Of a stretch of DNA of 64,000 bases, positions 8,211 to 17,104 are shown in pieces. The first letter of the stretch is position 1. The number at the start of each line of letters is the position of its first letter. The DNA lies in NCBI GenBank assembly GCA_003609755.1, contig AP017991.1:4716239-4780238 (forward strand), in the 5' to 3' direction. The notes under the pieces are model-generated. The model did no database searches. It was not told the origin of the DNA and worked only from the letters and a program-made list of their open reading frames with translations. The position numbers and the translations under genes are program-made. The stretch is from Planktothrix agardhii NIES-204. Lineage in GTDB: Bacteria; Cyanobacteriota; Cyanobacteriia; Cyanobacteriales; Microcoleaceae.

Positions 8211-9323
8211 TCAACCCATAAGATAGTCAATCACAGATTGAGCGATCGCTTCATTCCCATTTTTATCTAAGGTTTCAGATAAACGGGGTTTGATCAAAGG
8301 TTGGTGTAGAAAATTCCAATCCTCTTGAAAAAATTCCGTCGCCTGAATAATCTGATGTGTCCCATAATTTTCTAACCATTCTAATAAAACCGGAGCTTCT
8401 GCAAATCCATCTCTGGTTAAAGAAACCACAGGAATATCTAACCGTAATGCCTCCGCAAAGGTACTATAACCGGGTTTAGAAATTACCTGACTACATAGGG
8501 GCATTAAATCCACCGGACGGAGATGGAAGGGATGGGAATTGTGATCGGGTAATTTCTGAGAATTACTAACTTGAATTAAATTGGGAAAGGGGGGTAAATG
8601 CTGATCAAATGTAATAAACGTATAATCCGATAACCGTTCAATATTATGATAGGGAATTGCCGATAATCCCAAACCACCAAAAGTTAATAATAGGGTTTTT
8701 TCGGGTGGGGTTTTAATCCCTAACTTTGCCCGGAGATAGTCTAAATCAAACCGAGGATTTCCCCCGGTTAAACCCACATCAATTTGATGGGGAAAAGCCG
8801 TCATCGGTTCATGGAGAGGAAGCCGAAACAGGCGATCGCATTGACTAAAACAACCGCAAATCCAATCTGCTAACTCCATAAATTCTTCCCCCAAATCTCG
8901 ATAGATAAAATCCCAACCAAAATTACCCATCATCCAACAGGGAATCCCCGCAGCCTTAGCAATTTCCGTGGCAAGGGGAGAAATATCAGCTAAGATTAAA
9001 TCAACTTTATTTTGTTTAATAAAACTCACTTCCCCAGCAATAATTGCCCGTTGCTGTTGACGGATTTGTTGCCATTGTTCCCGGGTTGCTGTATTATCCA
9101 TCGTCAAACTATCCGACTGTACCACCCCCACATCAAAACCGCGAGGACGGATAATAAAATCTCCCTCCAAATAAGATTCTAATAACCATCGGGGAGCCGT
9201 TGTGACGAGAATTAATAACACATCAGGACAACGTTTTTGGATTTCATTGGCAACCGCAGAGGTTCTAACCGCATGACCAAATCCATGATTGGTAATTGCT
9301 AAATATACAGTAGGTCTTGACAT
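8211..9323 (-). CDS. MurG-like (GT-B fold) glycosyltransferase-family protein
   Basis: A 370-aa protein starting MSRPTVYLAITNHGFGHAVR, a Gly/His-rich loop typical of the N-terminal Rossmann fold of GT28-like enzymes. The C-terminal half has LLTFGGLGLSAIP and the donor-loop motif SKPGYSTFAEALRLDIPVVSL (about 275-296), as in MurG and diacylglycerol glucosyltransferases. It probably handles an NDP-sugar in the cytosol. Related sequences also occur fused to sugar kinases, so the acceptor is uncertain. It is transcribed alone and divergently from the radical SAM gene. Confidence 0.65.
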   Translation of the reverse strand: MSRPTVYLAITNHGFGHAVRTSAVANEIQKRCPDVLLILVTTAPRWLLESYLEGDFIIRPRGFDVGVVQSDSLTMDNTATREQWQQIRQQQRAIIAGEVSFIKQNKVDLILADISPLATEIAKAAGIPCWMMGNFGWDFIYRDLGEEFMELADWICGCFSQCDRLFRLPLHEPMTAFPHQIDVGLTGGNPRFDLDYLRAKLGIKTPPEKTLLLTFGGLGLSAIPYHNIERLSDYTFITFDQHLPPFPNLIQVSNSQKLPDHNSHPFHLRPVDLMPLCSQVISKPGYSTFAEALRLDIPVVSLTRDGFAEAPVLLEWLENYGTHQIIQATEFFQEDWNFLHQPLIKPRLSETLDKNGNEAIAQSVIDYLMG

Positions 9324-9456
9324 TGTAAAAAAAATTTAGTTTGGATTAGATTAACAGAAATTCAATTTTGGTGATTTGATCAAATAATCATACTTAAGAT
9401 AGATAAAAATTAAGCCAATTTTACCTACAGTCAATAAAATTAGAAACTAAAAATCC

Positions 9457-11007
9457 ATGAAAGTATTGCTGATCTATCCTCAATTTCCCCAATCTTTCTG
9501 GTCTTATGATCGCTTCATGGAAATTGCTGGTCTAAAAGCAGTGATTCCACCGTTAGGTATTATTACAGTTGCAGCCCTGTTACCGCAAGACTGGGAGATG
9601 AGATTTCGCGATCGCAATGTCACCTGTGAAACCCAAGCCGACTGGGACTGGTGCGATCTGGTGATTCTTTCCGCCATGCTAGTGCAGAAACCTGACTTTG
9701 AAGCCTTAATTCAAAAAGCGGTGCGCCTGGGTAAAACCGTAGCCGTGGGTGGCCCCTATCCCACATCCGTCCCCCAAGACGCCCTCGACGCTGGGGCTGA
9801 TTTCCTGATTCTTGATGAAGGGGAAATGACTATTCCCCTATTCCTAGAAGCCCTGAGTCAAGGTCAAACCCAGGGGATCTTTGGCTCCACTGAAAAGCCC
9901 GATGTTAGGCAAAGTCCGATCCCGCGTTTTGACCTGCTTCAGAGGGATAGCTATCTTATGATGGCGATGCAGTTTTCCCGAGGCTGTCCCTTCAACTGCG
10001 AATTTTGTGACATTATTTCCCTGTATGGCCGCAAACCCCGCACCAAAGAGCCGTCTCAGGCCCTAGGGGAGTTACAAACCCTCTATGATCTGGGGTGGCG
10101 TGGTTCTCTGTTTATTGTCGATGACAACTTTATTGGTAATCAGAAGAATGTTAAGTCCTTTCTGCGGGAATTGATTCCCTGGATGGAGCAACATAACCAT
10201 CCCTTCACTTTTATTACCGAAGCCTCGGTCAATTTAGCCGAAGATGATGAACTCTTACAACTGATGGGGAAAGCGGGTTTTTATGCGGTTTTCTTGGGAA
10301 TTGAAACCCCTGACCAAGATAGGCTGAAATTCACCCGCAAACAGCAGAATACCCGTAGTCCCTTATCCGAAGCCTGTCGTAAAATTAACCAGGCGGGGCT
10401 ACTGATTTATGCCGGGTTTATCCTAGGTTTTGATGGAGAGAAGGCGGGCGCGGGCGATCGGATTCAAGCCTTTATTGAAGAAACCAGTATTCCGCAACCG
10501 ATGCTGGGTATCCTTCAGGCTCTCCCCAATACGGCGCTTTGGGATCGGCTGAAACAAGAAAAACGCTTAATGGCGGGAAACGGCCATCCCACTGGCGACC
10601 AAAATACCCTGATGAATTTCATCCCGACTCGCCCCATGGCCGATATCGCCCAGGAGTATATCGAAGGGTTTTGGACATTATACGAGCCAGAAAATTATCT
10701 GCGTCGCTGTTTGCAACAATGTCTGAAAATTAACTGCTCCACAACTAAAAAACAAACCATGCAGTTTCCCCTGGGTAAAGGGTTAAGATTAGTAACCCAG
10801 GTGATCTGGCATCAGGGGATACGGCGGCCTGAGATTAGGGGACAGTTTTGGAGTCAACTGTGGATCATCCTCCAGAAAAAACCCCAACTGCTGAATCTGT
10901 ATCTGGGGCTATGTGCAGCCGGGGAACATTTCTGGGAATATCGGGCCTTGGCCCGAGAAAGGATTAATCAACAGATGAATCTTCACCCCTTAGTAAGTCC
11001 TGAATAA
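9457..11007 (+). CDS. B12-binding-domain radical SAM protein (BchE-like fold, DUF4070)
   Basis: A 516-aa protein. Residues 1-140 form a cobalamin-binding-type Rossmann domain (LGIITVAALLP, VAVGGPYPTSVP), but the cobalt-ligating DxHxxG is replaced by DRNVTC, so base-off B12 binding is doubtful. The radical SAM core follows with CPFNCEFC (C177, C181, C184) for the 4Fe-4S cluster. The C-terminal part (LQALPNTALWDRLKQEKRL) matches DUF4070. Such proteins carry out methylations, cyclisations or rearrangements. The substrate is unknown and there is no biosynthetic cluster around it. Confidence 0.85.
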   Translation: MKVLLIYPQFPQSFWSYDRFMEIAGLKAVIPPLGIITVAALLPQDWEMRFRDRNVTCETQADWDWCDLVILSAMLVQKPDFEALIQKAVRLGKTVAVGGPYPTSVPQDALDAGADFLILDEGEMTIPLFLEALSQGQTQGIFGSTEKPDVRQSPIPRFDLLQRDSYLMMAMQFSRGCPFNCEFCDIISLYGRKPRTKEPSQALGELQTLYDLGWRGSLFIVDDNFIGNQKNVKSFLRELIPWMEQHNHPFTFITEASVNLAEDDELLQLMGKAGFYAVFLGIETPDQDRLKFTRKQQNTRSPLSEACRKINQAGLLIYAGFILGFDGEKAGAGDRIQAFIEETSIPQPMLGILQALPNTALWDRLKQEKRLMAGNGHPTGDQNTLMNFIPTRPMADIAQEYIEGFWTLYEPENYLRRCLQQCLKINCSTTKKQTMQFPLGKGLRLVTQVIWHQGIRRPEIRGQFWSQLWIILQKKPQLLNLYLGLCAAGEHFWEYRALARERINQQMNLHPLVSPE

Positions 11008-11065
11008 TTCAGAAATTGAATATACTATTAATTCAGGAAATGTACCGAATCATTAAAAAAGTAGG

Positions 11066-11389
11066 GTGCAGACGTTAATTTTAGTAACTGATGATCCCAG
11101 TTCCCAACTCTGGCAGGATGCTCATACTCAAATCCGGCAATATATGGCTTCGGTATTAGCTACCAAACCGGACTTTCAGGAAGTTCAGATTTTGAGGGCA
11201 ACTGGGGGACAAATTGTTTTTTCTACTAATCCCAAATCCGAAGGTCAATATCGGGATCAAGAAAAATATTTTCAATCTGGTATTTACAAGACTTTTGTTC
11301 AAAATCTTTATATTTCATCTATTACAAATAAACTAAATTTAACGATCTCGACACCAATTAACGGAGATAATGCTGACATGATAAAATGA
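11066..11389 (+). pseudogene. Remnant of a dCache-type extracellular sensor domain
   Basis: A 107-codon ORF from a GTG. Its middle (KPDFQEVQILRATGGQIVFST, then YFQSGIYKTFVQNLYISSITNKLNLTISTPI) matches the membrane-distal part of dCache sensors found in cyanobacterial cyclases and histidine kinases. The expected N-terminal membrane helix is absent, and the downstream HAMP/output domains are lost after NADMIK. It is best read as a fragment of a deleted receptor gene. The diguanylate cyclase downstream is a separate gene. Confidence 0.6.
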
Positions 11390-11500
11390 GCTAACGGAGT
11401 TTTTTGGATCAGCCGATAATGGGTCAGTTAACAATTTGAATTAATATTAAATCAATAATGTTATAAATCTAATTTCATCCTTTATGGTAAGTATAAGTTA

Positions 11501-12355
11501 ATGAAAAATGAGCATCTTTCTGAAAAACAACTGTTAGATTATATCAGCCGACTTCGCCAAGATATAGAAACTCTTAAACAAGAAAAAGCTGATCTGGAAA
11601 TTATATTAGAAGTTATCATTGATCACGGAGATTTAGTCGAAACTCAGTTACGCGAATCCCAGAAAAAACTCAAAGCCGAAATCGAACAACACTATTTAGC
11701 CCAACTCAAACTCGAAGCATCTCAAGAACATTTACAATCCTTAGTCACTTTATTAAGTCAGGGAAAAAATAACTTAGAGTTAATCCTAGAAACAACCATC
11801 GAACATAGTAATATTGTCGAAGAATCCTTACATTATGATAGTATTCATGATCCCCTAACCGGGTTATTTAATCGGAGATATTTAGATCTCGTATTACCCC
11901 AGGTATTCAAATCAGCCCAAAAAATACAAGAGTGTTTAAGTATTTTAATTGCGGATATTGATCATTTTAAGCAATTTAACGATAATTTCGGTCATAAAGC
12001 TGGAGATATTGTTTTAAAATTAGTCTCTCAAGCGGTACAAGGAGTGATGCGAACTTCTGATCTGGCTTATCGTTATGGGGGAGAAGAATTAGTCTTTATT
12101 TTACCCAATACAAATGTTGAAGTTGCTGAAATTATTGCGGAAGAAATACGTCAAAAGATTAAAAACTTACAGTATGAGTATTCCTATGATTTTTTAATAG
12201 GAGTAACTATATCAATTGGGGTCGCGGGGTTTCCTGAACATACCCAATCCTGTGATAATTTATTACAATTTGCAGACCAGGCATTATATCAAGCTAAAGC
12301 CCAGGGACGCGATCAGGTTGTTGTTATTAATCCTAATATGAATCAGCAATTTTAA
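11501..12355 (+). CDS. Diguanylate cyclase with N-terminal coiled coil
   Basis: A 284-aa cytosolic protein. Residues 1-110 are coiled coil with an internal duplication (LEIILEVIIDHGDLVETQL and LELILETTIEHSNIVEESL). The GGDEF domain follows, with DPLTGLFNRRYLD, metal site ADIDHFK (D152, D154) and active loop GGEEL (193-197). An RxxD inhibitory site (RTSD, 184-187) lies exactly five residues upstream, so product inhibition by c-di-GMP should be intact. It makes c-di-GMP from two GTP. No sensor domain is present, so the coiled coil probably controls dimer geometry or partner binding. Confidence 0.93.
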   Translation: MKNEHLSEKQLLDYISRLRQDIETLKQEKADLEIILEVIIDHGDLVETQLRESQKKLKAEIEQHYLAQLKLEASQEHLQSLVTLLSQGKNNLELILETTIEHSNIVEESLHYDSIHDPLTGLFNRRYLDLVLPQVFKSAQKIQECLSILIADIDHFKQFNDNFGHKAGDIVLKLVSQAVQGVMRTSDLAYRYGGEELVFILPNTNVEVAEIIAEEIRQKIKNLQYEYSYDFLIGVTISIGVAGFPEHTQSCDNLLQFADQALYQAKAQGRDQVVVINPNMNQQF

Positions 12356-12460
12356 ATTGATATTTCCAGTAACTTTTTAACCACTTGCTAAGGATTATAA
12401 TGGTAATTATTTTTGCTCATTTCATTTTTTTATGTTATACTGAAGTCAAAGATTTAAGCG

Positions 12461-12481
12461 TTAAATCAAATTTTGATTTAA
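12461..12481. promoter_or_regulatory. Perfect palindrome upstream of the DUF305 gene
   Basis: TTAAATCAAA and TTTGATTTAA flank a single T, 45 bp before the ATG at 12527. The position suits an operator; no known regulator consensus was recognised. Confidence 0.35.
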
Positions 12482-12526
12482 TCTTAACTTACTGATCCTT
12501 TTCTTGCTAATTTTGACATCAAAACT

Positions 12527-13207
12527 ATGAAACTTAATGCTCGGTTTTTATTACCCATCCTAGGTCTTCCTATTACCTTGATTTTGGGAGCTTGTACAGT
12601 GCTTCAATCCCATTCTAAACCCATGACTTCAGAAACAGCAACTCCCGTTAGTTCGGAAACAGTTCTAGCCCAAAATAACGGCATGATGCCAGGAAATCAT
12701 AGCATGATGATGGATTTGGGGCCAGCTGATGCTGAGTATGATTTACGTTTTATTGATGGGATGATTCCCCACCATCAAGGGGCGATTAAAATGGCTGAAC
12801 AGGTGCTTCAAAAATCTAATAATCCTGAACTTAAAAAATTAGCAGAAGAAATTATTAAAGCCCAGAAAAAAGAAATTGCTCAGATGCAGGAATGGCGGAA
12901 AACATGGTATCCCCAAGCGAAAGATGCTGTCATGTATCATGCCGCTATGGGTCACAGTATGTCCATGTCTAAGGAACAGATGGAATCAATGATGATGATG
13001 GTTGATTTAGGCGCTGCTGATGGTAGTTTTGATCAACGATTTATTCAGGCGATGATTCCTCACCATGAAGGGGCATTAATTATGGCAAAAGATGCTCAAT
13101 CGAAGTCAAAACGACCTGAAATTCAGCAACTTTCCCAAGCTATTTTAGTTTCCCAAGCAGCAGAAATTAAGCTGATGAAACAATGGTTAAAACCCGGATC
13201 TAATTAA
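12527..13207 (+). CDS. Twin DUF305 lipoprotein, Met/His-rich
   Basis: A 226-aa secreted lipoprotein: signal peptide with lipobox LGAC (Cys23), then two DUF305 (ferritin-like four-helix) repeats, each with FIDGMIPHHQGA or FIQAMIPHHEGA. Met/His-rich segments precede and separate the repeats (MMPGNHSMMMDLG; MGHSMSMSKEQMESMMMM), suggesting copper or other soft-metal binding in the periplasm. DUF305 proteins are often found with copper-resistance genes; none is adjacent here. The duplication makes this about twice the length of a single-domain member. Role: inferred periplasmic metal handling. Confidence 0.8.
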   Translation: MKLNARFLLPILGLPITLILGACTVLQSHSKPMTSETATPVSSETVLAQNNGMMPGNHSMMMDLGPADAEYDLRFIDGMIPHHQGAIKMAEQVLQKSNNPELKKLAEEIIKAQKKEIAQMQEWRKTWYPQAKDAVMYHAAMGHSMSMSKEQMESMMMMVDLGAADGSFDQRFIQAMIPHHEGALIMAKDAQSKSKRPEIQQLSQAILVSQAAEIKLMKQWLKPGSN

Positions 13208-13284
13208 TGTATTATCCCTGTTCCCTTGTACCCAGGAATAATGAATGTAAATAGTTGATAAAAATTAATTAAAAAAAGGGGTAA

Positions 13285-13506
13285 ATCCGTATTATTAAGT
13301 TTAGATGCTGGATTACTCAGTCTACTGCGTTAAGAAAAGCACAAATTAAACTTTTAAAAGGAGAGATAAAATTGGAAAATGGTTATTTACAATTAGACGA
13401 TAAACAAGCCATTCCTTTACCTCCAGAATTGCAAAATTTACCCTCTAAAAGTCTGACTCACCCCTATTATTGGTCGGGTTTTACCTTAATTGGTAGTCCT
13501 TGGTAA
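13285..13506 (+). pseudogene. C-terminal remnant of a CHAT-domain protein
   Basis: An open frame without a start codon reads WITQSTALRKAQIKLLKGE, then HPYYWSGFTLIGSPW and a stop at 13504-13506. This is the characteristic end of CHAT (caspase-HetF-associated) protease domains, where ALRxAQ and HPYYWxxFxLIGxPW are conserved. The catalytic His and Cys regions lie upstream in intact genes and are gone, and an in-frame stop at 13282 precedes the fragment. The rest of the 13.2-13.6 kb interval holds nothing else recognisable. Confidence 0.75.
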
Positions 13507-13585
13507 ATTGAGGTATAATATTTAATATCCATATTGACCTTAGACGCTTTAAAATTAATAACCAATCAATTACCCACAAATAATT

Positions 13586-13981
13586 ATGAGCCAAGATAAA
13601 ACCCCATCACCGACCCTTAGTGAAGAATCAACGACTCGGACACCGCCTTGGGGTCAGGTTAGCCTACTAGAAGAAGGCGAGCGCTATCGGATTAATCGAA
13701 TTGTGGTAAATCCGGGTTATCATATCAGTACCCAAATGCACTATCATCGCAGTGAACACTGGATTGTTGTCGCTGGAACCGCTAGGGTCATCTGTGGCGG
13801 AGAGGAAATTTTACTACTTCCAAAACAGTCCACCTATGTTCCCATGAATACCCCCCACCGCCTAGAAAATCCTGGGGTAATTCCTTTAGTGATGATTGAA
13901 GTTCAAAATGGCGAATATTTAGGAGATGATGATATTACTCGTTTTCCCGAAGAAGATACCAAAAGCCAGACTAAAAAATAA
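13586..13981 (+). CDS. Cupin, mannose-6-phosphate isomerase type II C-terminal-like
   Basis: A 131-aa single-domain cupin with metal-binding motif QMHYHRSEHWIVVAGTARV (His pairs plus Glu) and the second motif PMNTPHRLENPG. It matches the C-terminal isomerase domain of bifunctional GDP-mannose pyrophosphorylase/phosphomannose isomerases as a stand-alone protein, a form common in cyanobacteria. A role in mannose-6-phosphate/fructose-6-phosphate interconversion is likely but unproven. apt follows after 70 bp on the same strand. Confidence 0.8.
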   Translation: MSQDKTPSPTLSEESTTRTPPWGQVSLLEEGERYRINRIVVNPGYHISTQMHYHRSEHWIVVAGTARVICGGEEILLLPKQSTYVPMNTPHRLENPGVIPLVMIEVQNGEYLGDDDITRFPEEDTKSQTKK

Positions 13982-14051
13982 CTCGACAGAACGGACAAAA
14001 TGATAGACAATTTACCTGAGTCTATCAATTTTCTCCTTTACTAAAATACTC

Positions 14052-14567
14052 ATGGATTTAAAGTCTCTCATTCGCAATATTCCCGATTTTCCTAAGCCTG
14101 GAATTTTATTTCGAGATATTACTACCCTGTTACAAAACCCCCATGGACTTCGATATACAATTGATTCTTTAACAGAAAAATGTCGTCCTTTGTCTCCTGA
14201 CTATATTCTGGGAATGGAGTCGAGGGGTTTTTTATTTGGAATGCCCTTAGCCTATCAATTAGAAGTAGGTTTTATTCCAATTCGTAAGCCCAAAAAATTA
14301 CCCGCAGCCGTCTATCGGGCAGAATATGAATTGGAATATGGGACAGATTGTTTGGAGATGCACCAAGATGCCCTTTCATCGGGGGATAAAGTCTTAATTG
14401 TTGATGATTTAATTGCCACTGGAGGCACAGCCAAAGCCACCGCAGAATTAGTTGAACAAGCCGGGGCTACGATAGCAGGATTTTGTTTTGTGGTTGAACT
14501 CACCGGGTTAAAGGGACGGGAACAATTGCCCGATGTTCCGGTAATTAGTCTGTTACAATATGATTAA
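14052..14567 (+). CDS. apt: Adenine phosphoribosyltransferase
   Basis: A 171-aa cytosolic enzyme of purine salvage that forms AMP from adenine and PRPP. The PRPP-binding loop [13 protein letters not shown] is at residues 114-126. The N-terminal [15 protein letters not shown] and ESRGFLFG segments are diagnostic of Apt. Full length for the family. The following transporter gene is 58 bp downstream on the same strand. Confidence 0.97.
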   Translation: MDLKSLIRNIPDFPKPGILFRDITTLLQNPHGLRYTIDSLTEKCRPLSPDYILGMESRGFLFGMPLAYQLEVGFIPIRKPKKLPAAVYRAEYELEYGTDCLEMHQDALSSGDKVLIVDDLIATGGTAKATAELVEQAGATIAGFCFVVELTGLKGREQLPDVPVISLLQYD

Positions 14568-14625
14568 TAGTTTTAGAGTTTTTCCAGGGTAAATTTGTTA
14601 GTTATCAAGGGGTAAAATTAGGATT

Positions 14626-15615
14626 ATGAGTGAAACATTAGTCTATATTGGTAAGCGATTATTACAAGCGCTTTTAACTCTACTTTTAGCATCGGCTTTA
14701 TGTTTTACCATTACTCAACTTGCTCCCGGAGATTATTTAGATAACCTCTCAAATAATCCTCAAATTTCCCCTGAAACCTTAGACCAACTGCGAGAACAAT
14801 TTCTCCTAGATAAATCTCCCCTAGAACAATATTGGCATTGGTTAACCCAAATTGTCACCCGGGGAAATTTTGGCTTTAGTTTTGCCAATCAACGTTCCGT
14901 TACTTCCTTGCTAATAGAACGAGTTCCTGCTACCTTATTATTAGCATTTTCATCGTTAATTTTAACCTGGATAATCGGTATTCCATTAGGGATAATTGGG
15001 GCGGTAAATCAGAATCGTTTTACCGACCGATTTTTGCAAGTTATTAGTTACACCGGACAGGGTTTTCCCAGTTTCATCACCGCTTTATTATTATTATTTT
15101 TAGCTCAAAAAACCTCCCCCCTATTTCCCGTTGGCGGCATGACCAGTATTAATTTTCCCGATTTATCACCCCTGGGAAAAATAGCCGATATTGCTTGGCA
15201 TAGTATTTTACCGACATTAGCATTAAGTATTACCAGTTTTGCCGGGTTACAACGATTAATGCGAGGGCAACTTTTAGATGTTTTACGCCAAGATTATATT
15301 CAAACGGCGAGGGCAAAAGGACTCCCAGAAAATCGGGTTATTTATGTTCACGCCCTACGGAATGCCATTAACCCTTTAATCACATTATTAGGCTTTGAAT
15401 TTGCCAGTTTATTAGGGGGAGCTTTTATTGCAGAAACCTTTTTTAACTGGCCAGGATTGGGTAAATTAATTTTACAAGCGGTACAACAACAGGATTTATA
15501 TTTAGTTATGGCGAGTTTAATGATGGGGGCGGTGATGTTAATTATTGGGAATTTATTAGCGGATTTACTATTAAAAGCCGTTGACCCTCGAATTAAATTA
15601 GAAGATTTACGATGA
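14626..15615 (+). CDS. DppB/OppB-type ABC transporter permease
   Basis: A 329-aa inner-membrane protein with six predicted helices. The N-terminal FTITQLAPGDYLDNL and LLDKSPLEQYWHWLTQIVTRGNFGFSF are typical of dipeptide/nickel/oligopeptide permeases. The EAA-type coupling loop (ARAKGLPENRVIYVHALRNAINPLI) and C-terminal AETFFNWPGLGKLI follow. DppC, DppD/F and binding-protein genes are absent nearby, so it must pair with subunits encoded elsewhere or act in a dispersed system, as is usual in cyanobacteria. Substrate not assignable. Confidence 0.9.
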   Translation: MSETLVYIGKRLLQALLTLLLASALCFTITQLAPGDYLDNLSNNPQISPETLDQLREQFLLDKSPLEQYWHWLTQIVTRGNFGFSFANQRSVTSLLIERVPATLLLAFSSLILTWIIGIPLGIIGAVNQNRFTDRFLQVISYTGQGFPSFITALLLLFLAQKTSPLFPVGGMTSINFPDLSPLGKIADIAWHSILPTLALSITSFAGLQRLMRGQLLDVLRQDYIQTARAKGLPENRVIYVHALRNAINPLITLLGFEFASLLGGAFIAETFFNWPGLGKLILQAVQQQDLYLVMASLMMGAVMLIIGNLLADLLLKAVDPRIKLEDLR

Positions 15616-15696
15616 AATTTTAGCGGTAAAATAGAGATAATAGGATCAAAATAAATTAGGTTTAACCTAGTTTGCAATTTTAAGGAGACGGTTTAA

Positions 15697-15987
15697 ATGC
15701 TCTCTGAAGTTTATTATATTCTGCGCTCAAAAGCTGATGGACGTTATGTTACCGCCCATCCTGAACCCGATAGTCCATCGGCCTATTTATTATTATTTTC
15801 AGAAAATTTTGATGCTTTGAGTTATTTAAACAAACACGCTACGGATGTCAAAGATCGGTTTGCGGTAGAATCAGTTACAGGTTATCAAATTAAACCGATT
15901 TTACAGCGTTGGGGATTTACTGGTATTGCGATGGTTAAAGAGCCCCTTTTACCGCAGATTGAATTTATCCAAATTAAACAAAATTAA
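15697..15987 (+). CDS. Small conserved cyanobacterial protein
   Basis: A 96-aa soluble protein preceded by an AAGGAG ribosome site. It begins EVYYILRSKADGRYVTAHP and has alternating beta and helical segments (LLLFSENFDALSYLNKHA, YQIKPILQRWGFTGIAMVKEP). No known domain recognised. The compact sequence and good ribosome site indicate a real gene. Confidence 0.6.
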   Translation: MLSEVYYILRSKADGRYVTAHPEPDSPSAYLLLFSENFDALSYLNKHATDVKDRFAVESVTGYQIKPILQRWGFTGIAMVKEPLLPQIEFIQIKQN

Positions 15988-16172
15988 CCGGGTAACAAAA
16001 CAAAGTAAACTGATAGAGTTTGATAGCGATCGCAATTTTCTCTTGGGTTAATTAGAACAGGATCAAAATATTTGTTAGGGTTTTTATCCCTAGAAAACCT
16101 CTATATGTACCAGCGACCGAGGACGCTTGCACTACTTTTTGATCAATTTTCTATATTTGTTTCTAAACTAAT

Positions 16173-16547
16173 CTACTCTAAACGACGCACTCCTTTACCC
16201 CGATTGCAGTCAATACAAAGCGTCTGCAAGTTATTCATCTCATGGCTTCCTCCTTGTGAAAAAGGCTTAATATGATCAACTTCTAGCTGTATTTTTGTAG
16301 AGCTTCGACCACAAAAACGACATTTATAATTGTCTCTAGTTAAAACAGAAACTCTGATTGAAGCCGGAATATAACGAGAGCGTTTGTTCTTTTTAGATTT
16401 AGGATCTAATTCGAGATTTTCAACAACAAGTTTTTTTCGTTTTGGTTTTGAAGATTTATTTGGTTTTTGATCATTCGTCTGATTAATCATATCCCTAAGA
16501 AATCCACGCACCATTTTTTGTAAAGGATTCGGCTGTTTTTTTGCCAT
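16173..16547 (-). CDS. HNH endonuclease
   Basis: A 124-aa protein. Residues 1-55 are Lys-rich and basic. Residues 68-124 hold the HNH domain: zinc-binding CRFCG and CIDC pairs around catalytic VDHIKPFSQGGSHEMNNLQTLC, with R at RDNYKCRFC. Short free-standing HNH proteins of this type are common in cyanobacteria and their targets are unknown. No intron, prophage or restriction partner is adjacent. Confidence 0.85.
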   Translation of the reverse strand: MAKKQPNPLQKMVRGFLRDMINQTNDQKPNKSSKPKRKKLVVENLELDPKSKKNKRSRYIPASIRVSVLTRDNYKCRFCGRSSTKIQLEVDHIKPFSQGGSHEMNNLQTLCIDCNRGKGVRRLE

Positions 16548-16573
16548 AAATTATTTAAGATATTAAACTTTAG

Positions 16574-16638
16574 TAAGGTGGGTGATAAACTGTGACTTGA
16601 TGCTTCAGATTAAAACAGTTGTCAAGTTACCCACCCTA
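16574..16638. repeat. Inverted repeat with GGTGGGT/ACCCACC ends
   Basis: TAAGGTGGGTGATAAACTG... and ...CAAGTTACCCACCCTA form complementary ends about 60 bp apart, between the HNH gene and the small glycine-zipper gene. It resembles a non-coding miniature element. Confidence 0.45.
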
Positions 16639-16663
16639 CAGTTAACAAAAATTGCTATTGGCT

Positions 16664-16879
16664 TTAGTCTTTAGATCCTGCTTTCATCAGTCCATAGGCA
16701 GCAAGTCCAACAATTGCACCTAAGCCCATAACAGGCGCCATCCCAATCCCAACAGCAGTTCCACCGATAGCTAAACCCATTCCTCCCAATAAGGTACTTG
16801 CTGCTGCTCCTGCTGCTGCTCCTCCGGCGGCAAAACCTGCGGCTTCTTTTAGATTGTCTTCTGGCGGTTGTTTACTCAT
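16664..16879 (-). CDS. Small Gly/Ala-rich membrane protein
   Basis: A 71-aa protein. After a short charged start (MSKQPPEDNLKEAAG), two hydrophobic Gly/Ala segments with GxxxG spacing (AAGGAAAGAAAS; GGTAVGIGMAPVMGLGAIVGLAAYGLM) suggest a tightly packed helical hairpin in the membrane. Such glycine-zipper peptides are frequent in cyanobacteria and unassigned. An AAAGAGGATTAACG leader gives a plausible ribosome site. Confidence 0.6.
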   Translation of the reverse strand: MSKQPPEDNLKEAAGFAAGGAAAGAAASTLLGGMGLAIGGTAVGIGMAPVMGLGAIVGLAAYGLMKAGSKD

Positions 16880-17104
16880 AACGTTAATCCTCTTTCAAAG
16901 GGAACTTGTCAATTCAACATTAACAAAAATAACCATAACTGGGAATTCGTATTTATACGGAACTTTAATATCTTTAATATAATTAGTGATACATCAAGAA
17001 AAGGCCGAGTCACCTTTTAAGGGTTTAGAATGGACTCAGGGGATATTGAGTATGCAGCTTTGACGGGACACTATTATAGACTAGATAAAAATACTTTTTG
17101 ACGG

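Noticed and set aside
11066..12355. Single sensor-cyclase gene split by a frameshift
   Set aside because: The cyclase has its own start and complete coiled coil, and the 110-bp gap has no HAMP or membrane helix in any frame.
16072..16275. 67-codon plus-strand ORF overlapping the HNH gene
   Set aside because: No ribosome site or recognisable family; its second half is antisense to the conserved HNH motif, which is clearly the real gene.
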